A stretch of 64,000 bases of DNA from Nitrospirota bacterium. Its GTDB lineage: Bacteria > Nitrospirota > JACRHJ01. The position numbers and the translations under genes are program-made. The notes beneath the pieces were generated by a model. The model had not been told where the DNA came from. It ran no database searches and saw nothing but the letters and a program-made list of their open reading frames with translations. Numbering within the stretch: the stretch's first letter is position 1; the number at the start of each line of letters is the position of its first letter. The DNA is taken from positions 273,280-337,279 of the forward strand of contig JAJYHX010000001.1 of NCBI GenBank assembly GCA_021784575.1, given 5' to 3'. Positions 54,009 through 62,354 of the stretch are shown one piece after another.

Positions 54009-54477
54009 ATACCCTCTCCTTTTCCAGTATTTCGTCGATCATCTCCGGCGTCAGGTTCCCGTATAGTTTCTCGCCCACCAGCATCGCCGGGGCGACATGA
54101 CACGCGCCGAGGCAGCATATCGGCAGCAGTGTGAACGCCCCGTCCGCCGTCGTTTCGCCTATGTCGATACCGAGTCTCGCTTTCAAGCGCTCAAAGAGGT
54201 TCTCCATACCCATGACCCAGCAGGAGATGCTGTCGCATACGAAGATGACCTTTCTGCCTACGGGTCTTCTGAAGATGAGGCTGTAAAACGTCGCAAGCTC
54301 GTCAACCTTTATTACCGGCACCTGGGCTATCTCCGCGACCTTTTCCGCCGCCTCGTCCGAGAGATAGCCGTAAGCTTCCTGCGCCTCGCGCATGAGGTCA
54401 ACCAGCGCCTCCTCGGGGCGCTCAAGGGAGGCGACGTATTCGCGGAGTTCTTTTATGCGGTTGTCTGATAACATGTT
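54007..54477 (-). CDS. nuoE: NADH-quinone oxidoreductase subunit E
   Basis: 156 aa with the start MLSDNRIKELREYV (AAGG upstream); starts up to 54531 are possible. Thioredoxin-like [2Fe-2S] subunit: ligands in FVCDSISCW and PICCLGACHVAP. Carries cluster N1a near the FMN of NuoF. 120 nt separate it from nuoBCD. Confidence 0.95.
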   Translation of the reverse strand, partial: NMLSDNRIKELREYVASLERPEEALVDLMREAQEAYGYLSDEAAEKVAEIAQVPVIKVDELATFYSLIFRRPVGRKVIFVCDSISCWVMGMENLFERLKARLGIDIGETTADGAFTLLPICCLGACHVAPAMLVGEKLYGNLTPEMIDEILEKERV

Positions 54478-54597
54478 GCCTTGTTTGGATGGCATTCTCT
54501 GCGAAAAAATATTATTCGCAATAATGCTCATCGGCTACAGCCCTATTTTACGTTCAAGATATTTTTTCTTCGAGGATACTCCCTCCAAAATATCTCC

Positions 54598-57057
54598 CTA
54601 TCTGTCTATGTCCGCCATGACGTAATCAAGCGCGCCGACGACCGCTATCAGATCTGATATGAACCAGCCCCGGACAAGCATCGGCGTCATCTGCATATGC
54701 GGAAAGGACGGCGCGCGCACCCGCACCCTGTAAGGATAGTTCAGGCCGTCCGAGACGACGTAGTAGCCGTATTCCCCTTTTGGGGACTCTATGCTGAAAT
54801 ACGCCTCGCCTTTTGGCGGCGTCAGGCCGCGCGTCACGTTCACGAAGTGGTGTATAAGGCTCTCGATGTCGCGCAGCGTGTCCCGTTTCTGCGGTATGCA
54901 GTAGCGGTAGTCCTCCGAGACCCATCGGCCCGGCGGCATTCCCTTTGCCGCCTGCTCTATTATCCTTGCGCTCTGGCGCATCTCCTCCAGCCGAACGAGA
55001 TAGCGGTCGTAGCAGTCCCCTGTATTCCCGACCGGCACGTCGAAGTCGAAGGACTCGTAGCCGGAATAAGGCATTTTTTTCCTCAAATCCCACTCCAGGC
55101 CGCACGCCCTGAGATTCGGCCCGGTCATGCCCCAGTCTATCGCTTGGGCAAGCTCCAGGCCGCCCACGCCCTTTGTCCTGGCCTTGAATATCGCGCTGTC
55201 GGTAAGGAGTCTTGAGTATTCCGTTATCTTGGAGGGAAACTCGCGAATGAAATCGTCTATCATCTCTTTCCAGCCTTCGGGCAGGTCGTCGGCGATTCCG
55301 CCGATGCGGAACCACGACGGATGGAGCCTGCCGCCCGTGATGTGTTCCACTATGTCCATTATCATCTCGCGGTCGCGGAAGCAGTAGAATACCGGAGTCA
55401 TGGCTCCGATGTCGTGCGCAAATGTCCCAAGCCAGACGAGGTGGCTCGAAATCCTGAAAAGCTCGCATAGCATCACGCGGATATACTGCGCGCGCGCCGG
55501 GACATTTACGCCCAGAAGCCTTTCCACCGCGCCAAGGTATGCCAGGTTGTTGTTCGAGCCGATGAGGTATTCGACGCGGTCGGTATAGACGATGTATTGA
55601 TGCCAGGACTGGCGCTCAGCGGTCTTCTCCGCCGCGCGGTGATGGTATCCTATGTCCACGGCCATGTCGAGGATTTCCTCGCCCCGGAGCTTGAGCGCGT
55701 AGCGTATAATCCCGTGCGTCCCGACGTGGTGCGGCCCGAGGTTCAAGTAGGCGGTGTCGAACTCCTCGTCGCCGGTCGAAGCGCCGCCCGCACTTTTGCC
55801 GCGGTTGAAATAATCCTTAATATCGCGCGGCTCGTGGCTGGCCGCGTCGTCTCGCGTATACGGCTTCATGTCCGTCGCCCGATAGGGGTGAGACTTCCTT
55901 AGCGGGTGGCCCTCCCAGTCGTCCGGCATGATAAGCCGTTTGAGGTATGGATGGCCGTCGAAATTTATCCCGAACATATCGTAGGCCTCGCGCTCGTACC
56001 AGTTGGCCGACGGCCATACGCCGGTAACGGACGGCACGGAGGGAGTGTCTCCCGACAGGTCGGATTTTATTCTTATGTGCCCCGGCACATCGTAGGAGAA
56101 AAGCGTGTGGACAAGCGTGAAGTCTTTATGCTTCGTCCTGTCCCGGCGGGCGGACTCGTCCACGGCGGTCAGGTCTTCAAGCCTCTGGAACCTGACGGGC
56201 GCTTTCCTTTTCAGGTACGCGAGCACGTCCGGTATTTTTTCCGGAGGGATTTTTATCGTCGCCATATCGCAGGCCGAGGCGTCGTCCACAACGGCATCGC
56301 CGAATTCCTGTTTCAGGCTCCCGACGACGGCGGAAATTTTTTCCGGTATTGGCGCCGGTCGGCCGGCTGCCGCGGGCGGTGTCCACATAAGCGGCGCGCG
56401 GCTTCCCCACAGCCTCGGCGGGGTAACCTCGGTGCCGCGCATTTTTGTCCCCTCGTATCCGGGGCCTCTGCCGTCCCTGAATTTCGTTACGCCGTCCACA
56501 AGCGGCCCGCCCGCAGTCCCCTGGCTGCCGCCCTTCATATGCAATACTGGGCGGAGCGGTTTTTCTTCCCTTGTAATTTTATCCTGGAGCATGGTGAGGG
56601 CCTGCATGACTTCCTCCGGGCGGGGCGGGCATCCCGGGATGTAGGCGTCCACGGGGAGTATCTGGTTTATACCCTGCACGACGCTGTAGACATCATACAT
56701 CCCGCCGGTGTTGGAACACGACCCCATCGACACCACCCAGCGCGGTTCGGCCATCTGCTCGTAAAGCCGGAGGATCGAGGGGGCCATTTTCTTGAATACC
56801 GTCCCGGCGACGAACATGACATCCGCCTGCCGGGGCGAACCCCGGAGCACCTCCGCGCCGAAGCGCGCGATGTCGTAGCGGGGCGTCGCGGTGTTGCTGA
56901 ACTCTATAAAGCAGCAGGAAAGCCCGAAGAACATCGGCCAGAGGCTGTTCTTGCGGCCCCAGTTCAGGCCGAAGTTCAAGACATCCTCGACGGACGCCAG
57001 CGCTATGCCGCCGCCTATTTGCTTCCCGGCCCCCACTGAAGCCCTTTCTTTTTCCAT
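54598..57057 (-). CDS. nuoBCD: Fused NADH-quinone oxidoreductase subunits B, C and D
   Basis: 819 aa, one uninterrupted frame. NuoB part (about 20-185): [21 protein letters not shown] and [14 protein letters not shown], the ligands of cluster N2. A Gly/Pro-rich linker (about 190-235) leads to NuoC (about 240-400: [39 protein letters not shown]). NuoD (about 430-819) has [31 protein letters not shown] and the C-terminal [27 protein letters not shown]. NuoCD fusions are well known; the triple fusion is rarer. The three parts form the quinone-reducing junction of Complex I. ATG 57057 overlaps the 3' end of nuoA by 43 nt; a GTG at 57036 is an alternative. Confidence 0.94.
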   Translation of the reverse strand: MEKERASVGAGKQIGGGIALASVEDVLNFGLNWGRKNSLWPMFFGLSCCFIEFSNTATPRYDIARFGAEVLRGSPRQADVMFVAGTVFKKMAPSILRLYEQMAEPRWVVSMGSCSNTGGMYDVYSVVQGINQILPVDAYIPGCPPRPEEVMQALTMLQDKITREEKPLRPVLHMKGGSQGTAGGPLVDGVTKFRDGRGPGYEGTKMRGTEVTPPRLWGSRAPLMWTPPAAAGRPAPIPEKISAVVGSLKQEFGDAVVDDASACDMATIKIPPEKIPDVLAYLKRKAPVRFQRLEDLTAVDESARRDRTKHKDFTLVHTLFSYDVPGHIRIKSDLSGDTPSVPSVTGVWPSANWYEREAYDMFGINFDGHPYLKRLIMPDDWEGHPLRKSHPYRATDMKPYTRDDAASHEPRDIKDYFNRGKSAGGASTGDEEFDTAYLNLGPHHVGTHGIIRYALKLRGEEILDMAVDIGYHHRAAEKTAERQSWHQYIVYTDRVEYLIGSNNNLAYLGAVERLLGVNVPARAQYIRVMLCELFRISSHLVWLGTFAHDIGAMTPVFYCFRDREMIMDIVEHITGGRLHPSWFRIGGIADDLPEGWKEMIDDFIREFPSKITEYSRLLTDSAIFKARTKGVGGLELAQAIDWGMTGPNLRACGLEWDLRKKMPYSGYESFDFDVPVGNTGDCYDRYLVRLEEMRQSARIIEQAAKGMPPGRWVSEDYRYCIPQKRDTLRDIESLIHHFVNVTRGLTPPKGEAYFSIESPKGEYGYYVVSDGLNYPYRVRVRAPSFPHMQMTPMLVRGWFISDLIAVVGALDYVMADIDR

Positions 57058-57473
57058 ATGTAGACAAGTCCTATCAAAAGCGCGCCGATGAAGAAGGAAA
57101 TACAGGCGAATCCCTGCCAGCCCAGGAGGTCGAAGGCGACGGCCCAGGAATACACGAAGACCGCCTCAAGGTCGAATATTATGAAGAATATCGCAACGAG
57201 ATAGAACTGCACCGGGAGCCTCAGGCGCGCGCTGCCTGTCGGGATTACGCCGGACTCGTAGGGCATGTCTTTCTCCGGCGCGGGTCTTCTGCCCCCAAGC
57301 CAGGTGGTGAGGAACATCAAAACCCCAAGTATTATGAGCACCATCAGGGCGTAAATGCCGAACGACGCAAGCTGTGAAAGCCCCGTCGGCGTTTCGCCGG
57401 AAAGGACGGCGGACCGGCCTGTGGCAGGGCCGGTAGACAGGCCTCCCGCAAACGCAATAGCGTTTAACAGCAT
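57015..57473 (-). CDS. nuoA: NADH-quinone oxidoreductase subunit A
   Basis: 152 aa with three membrane helices. Blocks: [20 protein letters not shown] and [28 protein letters not shown] 57473 has GGAGAACG upstream. Relative to E. coli NuoA it has about 25 extra N-terminal residues ([19 protein letters not shown]). First gene of the nuo operon. Confidence 0.93.
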   Translation of the reverse strand: MLLNAIAFAGGLSTGPATGRSAVLSGETPTGLSQLASFGIYALMVLIILGVLMFLTTWLGGRRPAPEKDMPYESGVIPTGSARLRLPVQFYLVAIFFIIFDLEAVFVYSWAVAFDLLGWQGFACISFFIGALLIGLVYIWKKKGLQWGPGSK

Positions 57474-57562
57474 ATTCGTTCTCCACATGCAGGGGCGCGA
57501 TAAATCGCGCACCCGGCCGCAATAAAATTACGCCCCTACAATAAGTTAGGCATATTCATTAA

Positions 57563-57591
57563 AATTTACCGGTGCGGGAGGGGTTTGTCAA
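57563..57591 (-). promoter_or_regulatory. Promoter of the nuo operon
   Basis: On the minus strand TTGACA, 17-nt spacer, TAAATT; the -10 ends 90 nt before nuoA. Confidence 0.7.
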
Positions 57592-57613
57592 GAAAAAGGA
57601 GGCCCTCCAGGGC

Positions 57614-57642
57614 GCAAAAAAGGAGGGGCAACCTGCCCCTCC
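57614..57642 (-). terminator. Terminator of the dsrE2-porin unit
   Basis: On the minus strand GGAGGGGCA-GGT-TGCCCCTCC followed by TTTTTT; it lies 68 nt downstream of the porin stop and insulates the nuo promoter. Confidence 0.85.
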
Positions 57643-57650
57643 AATAAAAG

Positions 57651-57701
57651 TAACGTCCCCTCGCTCCCCCTCTTAAGATATAAAGAGGGAAGGAGGAGTT
57701 A
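57651..57701. repeat. TAAC/GTTA-bounded miniature repeat, copy R2
   Basis: 51 bp with a CCCCCTCTTAAGATATAAAGAGGG core. Nearly the reverse complement of copy R3 (63386-63440), including flanking AAAAG and ATGAAAA. Confidence 0.65.
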
Positions 57702-57709
57702 TGAAAACT

Positions 57710-59014
57710 TTAGAATATTACATTCAGACCGAACTCGTAGGAGTCCTCGTCGAGCTTGCTCTGGAGCGTTATGGTCTGCCCGCCTAACGCAGCGATAGGG
57801 GCGGAGGTCTCGGATATGGTATTCCCGAAGGCGTGCATGTAGCCCAGGTTAAGCGAGACCTTCTTGGATAAGTTGATCCCGACGCCGGCTGTCAGGTGGT
57901 GCTCCACTATCGCCGGGAAGCCGATTGTCCTCAGGTACTCGTAGAAGAAGGTGTTGGTGGGGGTGCCCTCGACATATGTGGTGCCGAACGCATTCCATCC
58001 GGGATGATCTTTAACAGGGTTGTTGCCGTAGTTGTAGCCCAGCCGCAGCGCCAGCCAGTTCAGGGGTTTTTCCTGAATTCCGACGGCCACGATGTACTGG
58101 TCCTTCCAGTCGAAGTCCTTGTATCCCGACGCGTCCGCCCAGTCATACCATCTGCCGTCCACCTCCATCATCAGCTTGTTGGGGATGATGTCGTAGCCCA
58201 CTCCGGCCGACACCTGGTTGGGCTGTTCCAGGGTGAGGTTGTCCAGCGTGTTGTCGGTATTGGCCAACCCGAAGGCAGCCAGACTGGGCGGGTTGAAGTT
58301 GTATATGTTCTTGAAGGTATGCCTCTGTGCGGACTGCCATGTCACGCCGATGGAGAGCGGGTCTATCGGCTTGTATATGATGCCGAGCTGTGTGCCGTAT
58401 CCAAATGTGTGCGAGCTGCCGTCGCCAAGGTCGAGCTGCGCCCAGTTCAGCTGAAAGGCCGCGCCGACGGAGAGATTCGGGAGTATCCTGTAGGCCAGGT
58501 TCGGCGCGAACTTCATTATCTGGAGGTCGGTCTTTATATCTGTACCGGGAAGGGGTGTGGTAAGGCTGAAGGCCTTGTCGAAGGCCGTGCCTACATTGGC
58601 CAGACCAGTGCCCTTGTAGTCAACGCCGAGGCCGCTCACGCCGTATGCGGCGAGGCCGAATTTCAAATCAGGGGTAATAGGCGTGTAAATACCGATGGCC
58701 GGGAAGGCGTAGGGTTCGCTGTTGCTGGAGGCCGAGATGGTGCCGGTGAGGGGCGTGGTCACGTTGGCCTTCACGTGCGGATAGAACAGGCTTGCCGCGA
58801 AATCCACCTCGGACGACTGGCAGGGGATGTAGCACATGGCGGCGGGGTTGCCGAAAACCGCCGTTATGGCGTCCTGCGGGTCGGCGGTGCCGACGCCGCC
58901 CATCGAGCGCGATACCGCACCGACACCAATGATATTGTCGCCGTTTGTGGCGAATGCGGGGGCCGAGAAGCAAATCACGGCCAGGACTGCCGCAAAAGCA
59001 AAAAACTTCCTCAT
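57710..59014 (-). CDS. OMPP1/FadL/TodX-family outer-membrane porin
   Basis: 434 aa. Start at 59014 has GGAGGAGAGG upstream and signal peptide MRKFFAFAAVLAVICFSAPAFA. The mature N-terminus TNGDNIIGVGAVSRSMGGVGTADPQDAITAVFGNPAAM is the family hallmark (NPA motif after the hatch region). Repeated amphipathic beta-strands fill the rest and the protein ends in YEFGLNVIF with terminal Phe, as in outer-membrane barrels. Family members carry hydrophobic compounds across the outer membrane. It follows dsrE2 by 92 nt, apparently in the same transcription unit. Confidence 0.93.
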   Translation of the reverse strand: MRKFFAFAAVLAVICFSAPAFATNGDNIIGVGAVSRSMGGVGTADPQDAITAVFGNPAAMCYIPCQSSEVDFAASLFYPHVKANVTTPLTGTISASSNSEPYAFPAIGIYTPITPDLKFGLAAYGVSGLGVDYKGTGLANVGTAFDKAFSLTTPLPGTDIKTDLQIMKFAPNLAYRILPNLSVGAAFQLNWAQLDLGDGSSHTFGYGTQLGIIYKPIDPLSIGVTWQSAQRHTFKNIYNFNPPSLAAFGLANTDNTLDNLTLEQPNQVSAGVGYDIIPNKLMMEVDGRWYDWADASGYKDFDWKDQYIVAVGIQEKPLNWLALRLGYNYGNNPVKDHPGWNAFGTTYVEGTPTNTFFYEYLRTIGFPAIVEHHLTAGVGINLSKKVSLNLGYMHAFGNTISETSAPIAALGGQTITLQSKLDEDSYEFGLNVIF

Positions 59015-59106
59015 CCTCTCCTCCGTTCGGTTATGGCCGTCAAGACTGTTCGGGAACCTTCCCGCGCCGCCTAAACGGCCCATATAAAACGTTTTCTACG
59101 CTTCGA

Positions 59107-59580
59107 TCAGACGAAAAGCGGTATCTGCGCGCCCGCGGCGAACTCCAGGTACATAGCCGCCCCGCCGAAAGCCACGCCGTCAACGAAATCGGACTGCTTC
59201 ATGCCGAAGAGGTCGATGGTCATCTGGCAGGCGATCATCTTCACATCCGACATCTGGCATATCTCGATGAGCTTCGGTATCGGCAGGACGTTGTGCTTCT
59301 TCATCATGCCCTTCATCATCATCGTGGCCATGGAAGGCATCCCCGGCAGCGTCCCAAGGAACCCCTGGAAAAGCCCCGGCATCCCGGCGTTGGCGTGCGG
59401 GAAGACCTTAAGGTTGTTCATCCTCTGCTTGTGTATTATGTTCAGGCCGTAGAACGTGAAGAATATCTGCGCCTCCATGTCGAGCGCCGCAGCGGCGGAA
59501 GCAAGGATTAGCGGCGGGTAGGCCATGTCAAGCGTGCCCTTTGAGGCTATTATGGCGATTTTTGAAATTTCTTCGGACAT
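59107..59580 (-). CDS. DsrE2-like (DsrE/DsrF/TusD family) protein
   Basis: 157 aa. Rossmann-like start KIAIIASKGTLDMAYPPLIL, a hydrophobic central part (FTFYGLNIIHK), a Met-rich stretch (MPSMATMMMKGMM) and the conserved Cys region KMIACQMTIDLFGM. Known: DsrE-type proteins carry persulfide sulfur in dissimilatory sulfur metabolism and sulfur relay; DsrE2 members are membrane-associated and often lie near rhodanese/TusA genes. No such genes are adjacent here. A good Shine-Dalgarno GAAGGAGT precedes the ATG. Its leader appears to be controlled by antitermination. Confidence 0.85.
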   Translation of the reverse strand: MSEEISKIAIIASKGTLDMAYPPLILASAAAALDMEAQIFFTFYGLNIIHKQRMNNLKVFPHANAGMPGLFQGFLGTLPGMPSMATMMMKGMMKKHNVLPIPKLIEICQMSDVKMIACQMTIDLFGMKQSDFVDGVAFGGAAMYLEFAAGAQIPLFV

Positions 59581-59618
59581 TTTGGAGACTCCTTCTTTAA
59601 AAAAACCGGGTTCAAAAC

Positions 59619-59700
59619 AAAAAAACCTTCCCCCAGGCCTTCACGGGCCAAGAGAAAGGCTTCCCGGCCTTTCTGTAAAAGAGCCTCCGTCATGAGAGGC
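59619..59700 (-). promoter_or_regulatory. Predicted ANTAR antitermination leader with terminator
   Basis: On the minus strand, 9 nt after the ANTAR gene stop: hairpin P1 (59700-59683, GCCTCT-CATGAC-GGAGGC, hexaloop). After 8 nt comes hairpin P2 (59674-59653, AGAAAGGC-CGGGAA-GCCTTTCT, hexaloop). The 3' arm of P2 is shared with a terminator (59659-59619) whose 14-bp stem closes on GGCC-CGTGAA-GGCC and ends in seven T. P2 and the terminator are mutually exclusive. Known: ANTAR proteins bind tandem hexaloop hairpins and stop terminator formation. The canonical loops have A1 and G4; here all three loops have C1, G4 and A5. Confidence 0.6.
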
Positions 59701-59709
59701 GTGTTGAAA

Positions 59710-60285
59710 CTATATAAGTTCGGCGGCGGTGATTATCGACTGGGCGATGTTTTCCATGGAGACGTTCGAGTCCCTGGAGAGCTTCTGTATCCTCAAAAAG
59801 GCCTCTTCCTCGTTTAACGAATTCCTTTTCATGAGGATACCCTTCGCCCGCTCGATAATCTTTCTTATCCTGAGAGCTTCCTTGCAGTCCCCTACCTCTT
59901 CCCTCAGGGCCTGGCACTGCCTGAAACGCGATATTCCGAGCTCCACCGAACCAAGCAGGTTCTCCCGCGTCAGAGGACCGAAAAAATGGGCCGAAACACC
60001 AAGCCCGTCTGCCCTGACGGCGTCGGAGAGCTGCTCGAAATTATAATGCATCACTACCGGGACGGGGCGCACGGAGATGAGCCCGTCGACAATGGCAAGC
60101 GGCTCGCCCTCCGGCAATTCCTGGCCGTCCAGTATGATTACGTCCGGTTCGGCCTTCCCCGCCACAGCCAGCGCGCTTTGCAGGTCATGCACCGCGGTAA
60201 TCCTCGTAAGCCCTTCTTTTTTCAGTAAACCCGCAATCTTTCGGCACCGCGCCGGACTGCCGATAATAAGGAACTTGCGCGTCAT
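59710..60285 (-). CDS. ANTAR-domain RNA-binding antiterminator
   Basis: 191 aa. The N-terminal about 120 residues are a receiver-like fold (FLIIGSPARCRKIAG; DVIILDGQELP) that lacks the usual acidic pair at its first strand, so phosphorylation is doubtful although Asp53 is kept. C-terminal ANTAR domain: coiled EEVGDCKEALRIRKIIERAKGILMKRNSLNEEEAFLRIQKLSRDSNVSMENIAQSIITA matches the family pattern. ATG 60285 follows AGGTGATA; an overlapping GTG (60291) is possible. Known: such proteins bind paired RNA hairpins and allow transcription through a terminator. The likely target lies immediately downstream, before dsrE2. Confidence 0.9.
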   Translation of the reverse strand: MTRKFLIIGSPARCRKIAGLLKKEGLTRITAVHDLQSALAVAGKAEPDVIILDGQELPEGEPLAIVDGLISVRPVPVVMHYNFEQLSDAVRADGLGVSAHFFGPLTRENLLGSVELGISRFRQCQALREEVGDCKEALRIRKIIERAKGILMKRNSLNEEEAFLRIQKLSRDSNVSMENIAQSIITAAELI

Positions 60286-60360
60286 TATCACCTGATAGGA
60301 ACTTCGGACCGTAACGACCTTGCAACCGCGAAAGTATGACTTTTGTCACAATCCGACATC

Positions 60361-60389
60361 AATATAATATTTCTGAATGATATTGTCAA
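60361..60389 (-). promoter_or_regulatory. Promoter of the ANTAR gene
   Basis: On the minus strand TTGACA, 17-nt spacer, TATATT, about 75 nt before the start codon. A short TGAC-AAAA-GTCA palindrome lies in the leader (60337-60348) and could be an operator. Confidence 0.7.
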
Positions 60390-60395
60390 GATTCT

Positions 60396-62354
60396 TTATT
60401 TCTGAATGTTGCCTATATCCTGAACATTACCCATATATGGAGAAAGCGACTGCTCCAGCTCCGGCGCATACTGCACCGCCTTGTCGAATTCCGTTTGCGC
60501 CAGTGGAGAGAGCCCTATCTGTATGTATCTTTTGCCGAGGTCGGCATGTATGTAGCCGTAGATGCTGACGGCCTTCGTTTCGTCCAGGTCAAGGGCCATC
60601 TTCGGGTATGGAAGCCCTCTTGTCACAAGATAAGACCAGTCCCTGAAGTTTTCGTCGGCAAAGTGATTTTTCCTGAACTTCCGGTATGTTATACCATACG
60701 GGTATACCTTGTAGGGCATGGATACGGAATACCTTGACGAATAATCGAAGCAGTACGGCCTGTCCGGGTTCATGTCTATTATCTGCCTGATGAGGTCGGG
60801 CGGGTCGCGGAAGTCCTCCGGTATCGCCAGAAGCTGCGGAATCCCAACTACGCCGTTGTAATTCCGAAGCATACGGTAATCCCGCATCTGCGAGGGGTCT
60901 CCAAGTGTCGGAGCCTCGCGGCTTATGCTCTCCAGGAACCAACGGAGCGGCAGGTGGGGCGTATGGACGAGGAGAACGTCCGGGCGCTTCCTCTCGACAT
61001 CCTGGAGATACCACATGGGGAAAGCCCCGGAATCGCCCCAGGTGAAGAGCACGGAGAACTGGGGCGCGAAATTAAGCTCCGCGTTGCCCATGTCGTATGC
61101 GATAAAATTGTGGCTCCGGTCGTTTTCCCAGTAATGCGCCTCCAGCTCGGAGGCGGGATACAGGATAACCAGCAGCGCAATCAGCGCGGACAGTATCAGG
61201 TTCTTCGGGCGTATCTTCAGGGCCGTGTAAATCGCGCCGCCCATGATTACGCAGAGGAAGATGTACACGGGGATGTAGAACTGCTGCAGAAGGAATATGT
61301 TCTCCTCGGGCGGGTTGCCGCCTATTATTACGGCGGCGAGGAGGAGGACGGAGCCGAAGACGAGCACGGTGAAATTGCGCCAGTCCCTCCTGAAATGGCC
61401 CCAAAGGCCTATAAAGATAATGGGAATGCCGGTCCAGGTAAACTCACGGACTAGGTTGAAGCTCTTTAGCTGGTCCCAGAAAAGGCTCCATGACCTCTCT
61501 CCGCCAACCGTAGGATAACCCTCGCGGTTGTATATCCATACGAACTGCTTCCAGGTGGTGCCGAGGCCCCAGTTTATAAGCGGAAACCTTGACGCCCGAA
61601 GCGGCACGTGCAGGTATATGGAATGCCCCAGTCCTACGAAGAAGAGCATGATGAGGATGGTCTTGATATGGAGCCTTTTAAGAAGCGCCATAGGCGACTT
61701 GGAAGCGCCCTTCTTCATAAGGTCCTTGAAGTCGTAGAACACGCTTCCGTCCACTATCAGGATATAGAGTATGTAGACCGGCATCAGGACGAACTGGGAG
61801 ATATGAACGACCAGTGCGATGCCGAAGATGAACGCGATGGTGTAGAGATACGCCAGGGAGTGCCCGCCGCCGGCCTCGCCTTCCTCCAGCCGGGCGCGCC
61901 GCCAGCGTATGAGGAGCATCAGGATGCACGCCACGATGAACGCGTTCTGCGTGTAGAACTTCGATACCACCGACCATGCCCAGAGGTTGTAGGAGAACGC
62001 GAATGCGAGAGCGCCGAGTATGCCGGCCAGGTCGGCGAACGTAAGTTTTTTGAACAGTATGAACCTCTCGTTGTCCTTGTCGATTAACATCGCGCGGGTG
62101 ATGTAGTAGATCATGACGGACGTCATGGAGGCGAAAAAGGACGACATGAGGTTTACCCGGAAGGCGACGTTCCCAAGGGGCAGGAACGTGAAGAGCTTGC
62201 CGAGCGTGACGTATACGGGGTATCCTGGCGGATGTGAGACGCCAAGAGTATACGAGCCGGCGATCATCTCGCCGCTGTCGAAGAACGAGAGTGTCGGCGC
62301 GATGGTCATAAGGTAGACCAGCATGGTCACGAAGAAAATGAATAACGCAATCAT
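60396..62354 (-). CDS. DUF2723 polytopic membrane protein
   Basis: 652 aa. About 10-11 membrane helices in the first 420 residues, beginning VTMLVYLMTIAPTLSFFDSGEMIAGSYTLGVSHPPGYPVYVTLGKLF, the hallmark of DUF2723 (Asp in FFDSGE, the HPPGYP motif). A soluble C-terminal domain of about 230 residues follows (ELNFAPQFSVLFTWGDSGAFP; YLQDVERKRPDVLLVHTPHLP). Known: DUF2723 proteins are GT-C-fold and suspected lipid-linked glycosyltransferases, similar to protein O-mannosyltransferases. Start overlaps the stop of the upstream flippase-like gene by 4 nt (ATGA) and has GGGGAG upstream. Confidence 0.88.
   Translation of the reverse strand: MIALFIFFVTMLVYLMTIAPTLSFFDSGEMIAGSYTLGVSHPPGYPVYVTLGKLFTFLPLGNVAFRVNLMSSFFASMTSVMIYYITRAMLIDKDNERFILFKKLTFADLAGILGALAFAFSYNLWAWSVVSKFYTQNAFIVACILMLLIRWRRARLEEGEAGGGHSLAYLYTIAFIFGIALVVHISQFVLMPVYILYILIVDGSVFYDFKDLMKKGASKSPMALLKRLHIKTILIMLFFVGLGHSIYLHVPLRASRFPLINWGLGTTWKQFVWIYNREGYPTVGGERSWSLFWDQLKSFNLVREFTWTGIPIIFIGLWGHFRRDWRNFTVLVFGSVLLLAAVIIGGNPPEENIFLLQQFYIPVYIFLCVIMGGAIYTALKIRPKNLILSALIALLVILYPASELEAHYWENDRSHNFIAYDMGNAELNFAPQFSVLFTWGDSGAFPMWYLQDVERKRPDVLLVHTPHLPLRWFLESISREAPTLGDPSQMRDYRMLRNYNGVVGIPQLLAIPEDFRDPPDLIRQIIDMNPDRPYCFDYSSRYSVSMPYKVYPYGITYRKFRKNHFADENFRDWSYLVTRGLPYPKMALDLDETKAVSIYGYIHADLGKRYIQIGLSPLAQTEFDKAVQYAPELEQSLSPYMGNVQDIGNIQK

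Noticed and set aside
54626-55468. 280-aa Arg-rich minus-strand frame and similar long frames within nuo and cytochrome genes
   Set aside because: They lie within strongly supported genes, are rich in Arg/Gly/His/Pro, and come from GC-rich third codon positions.
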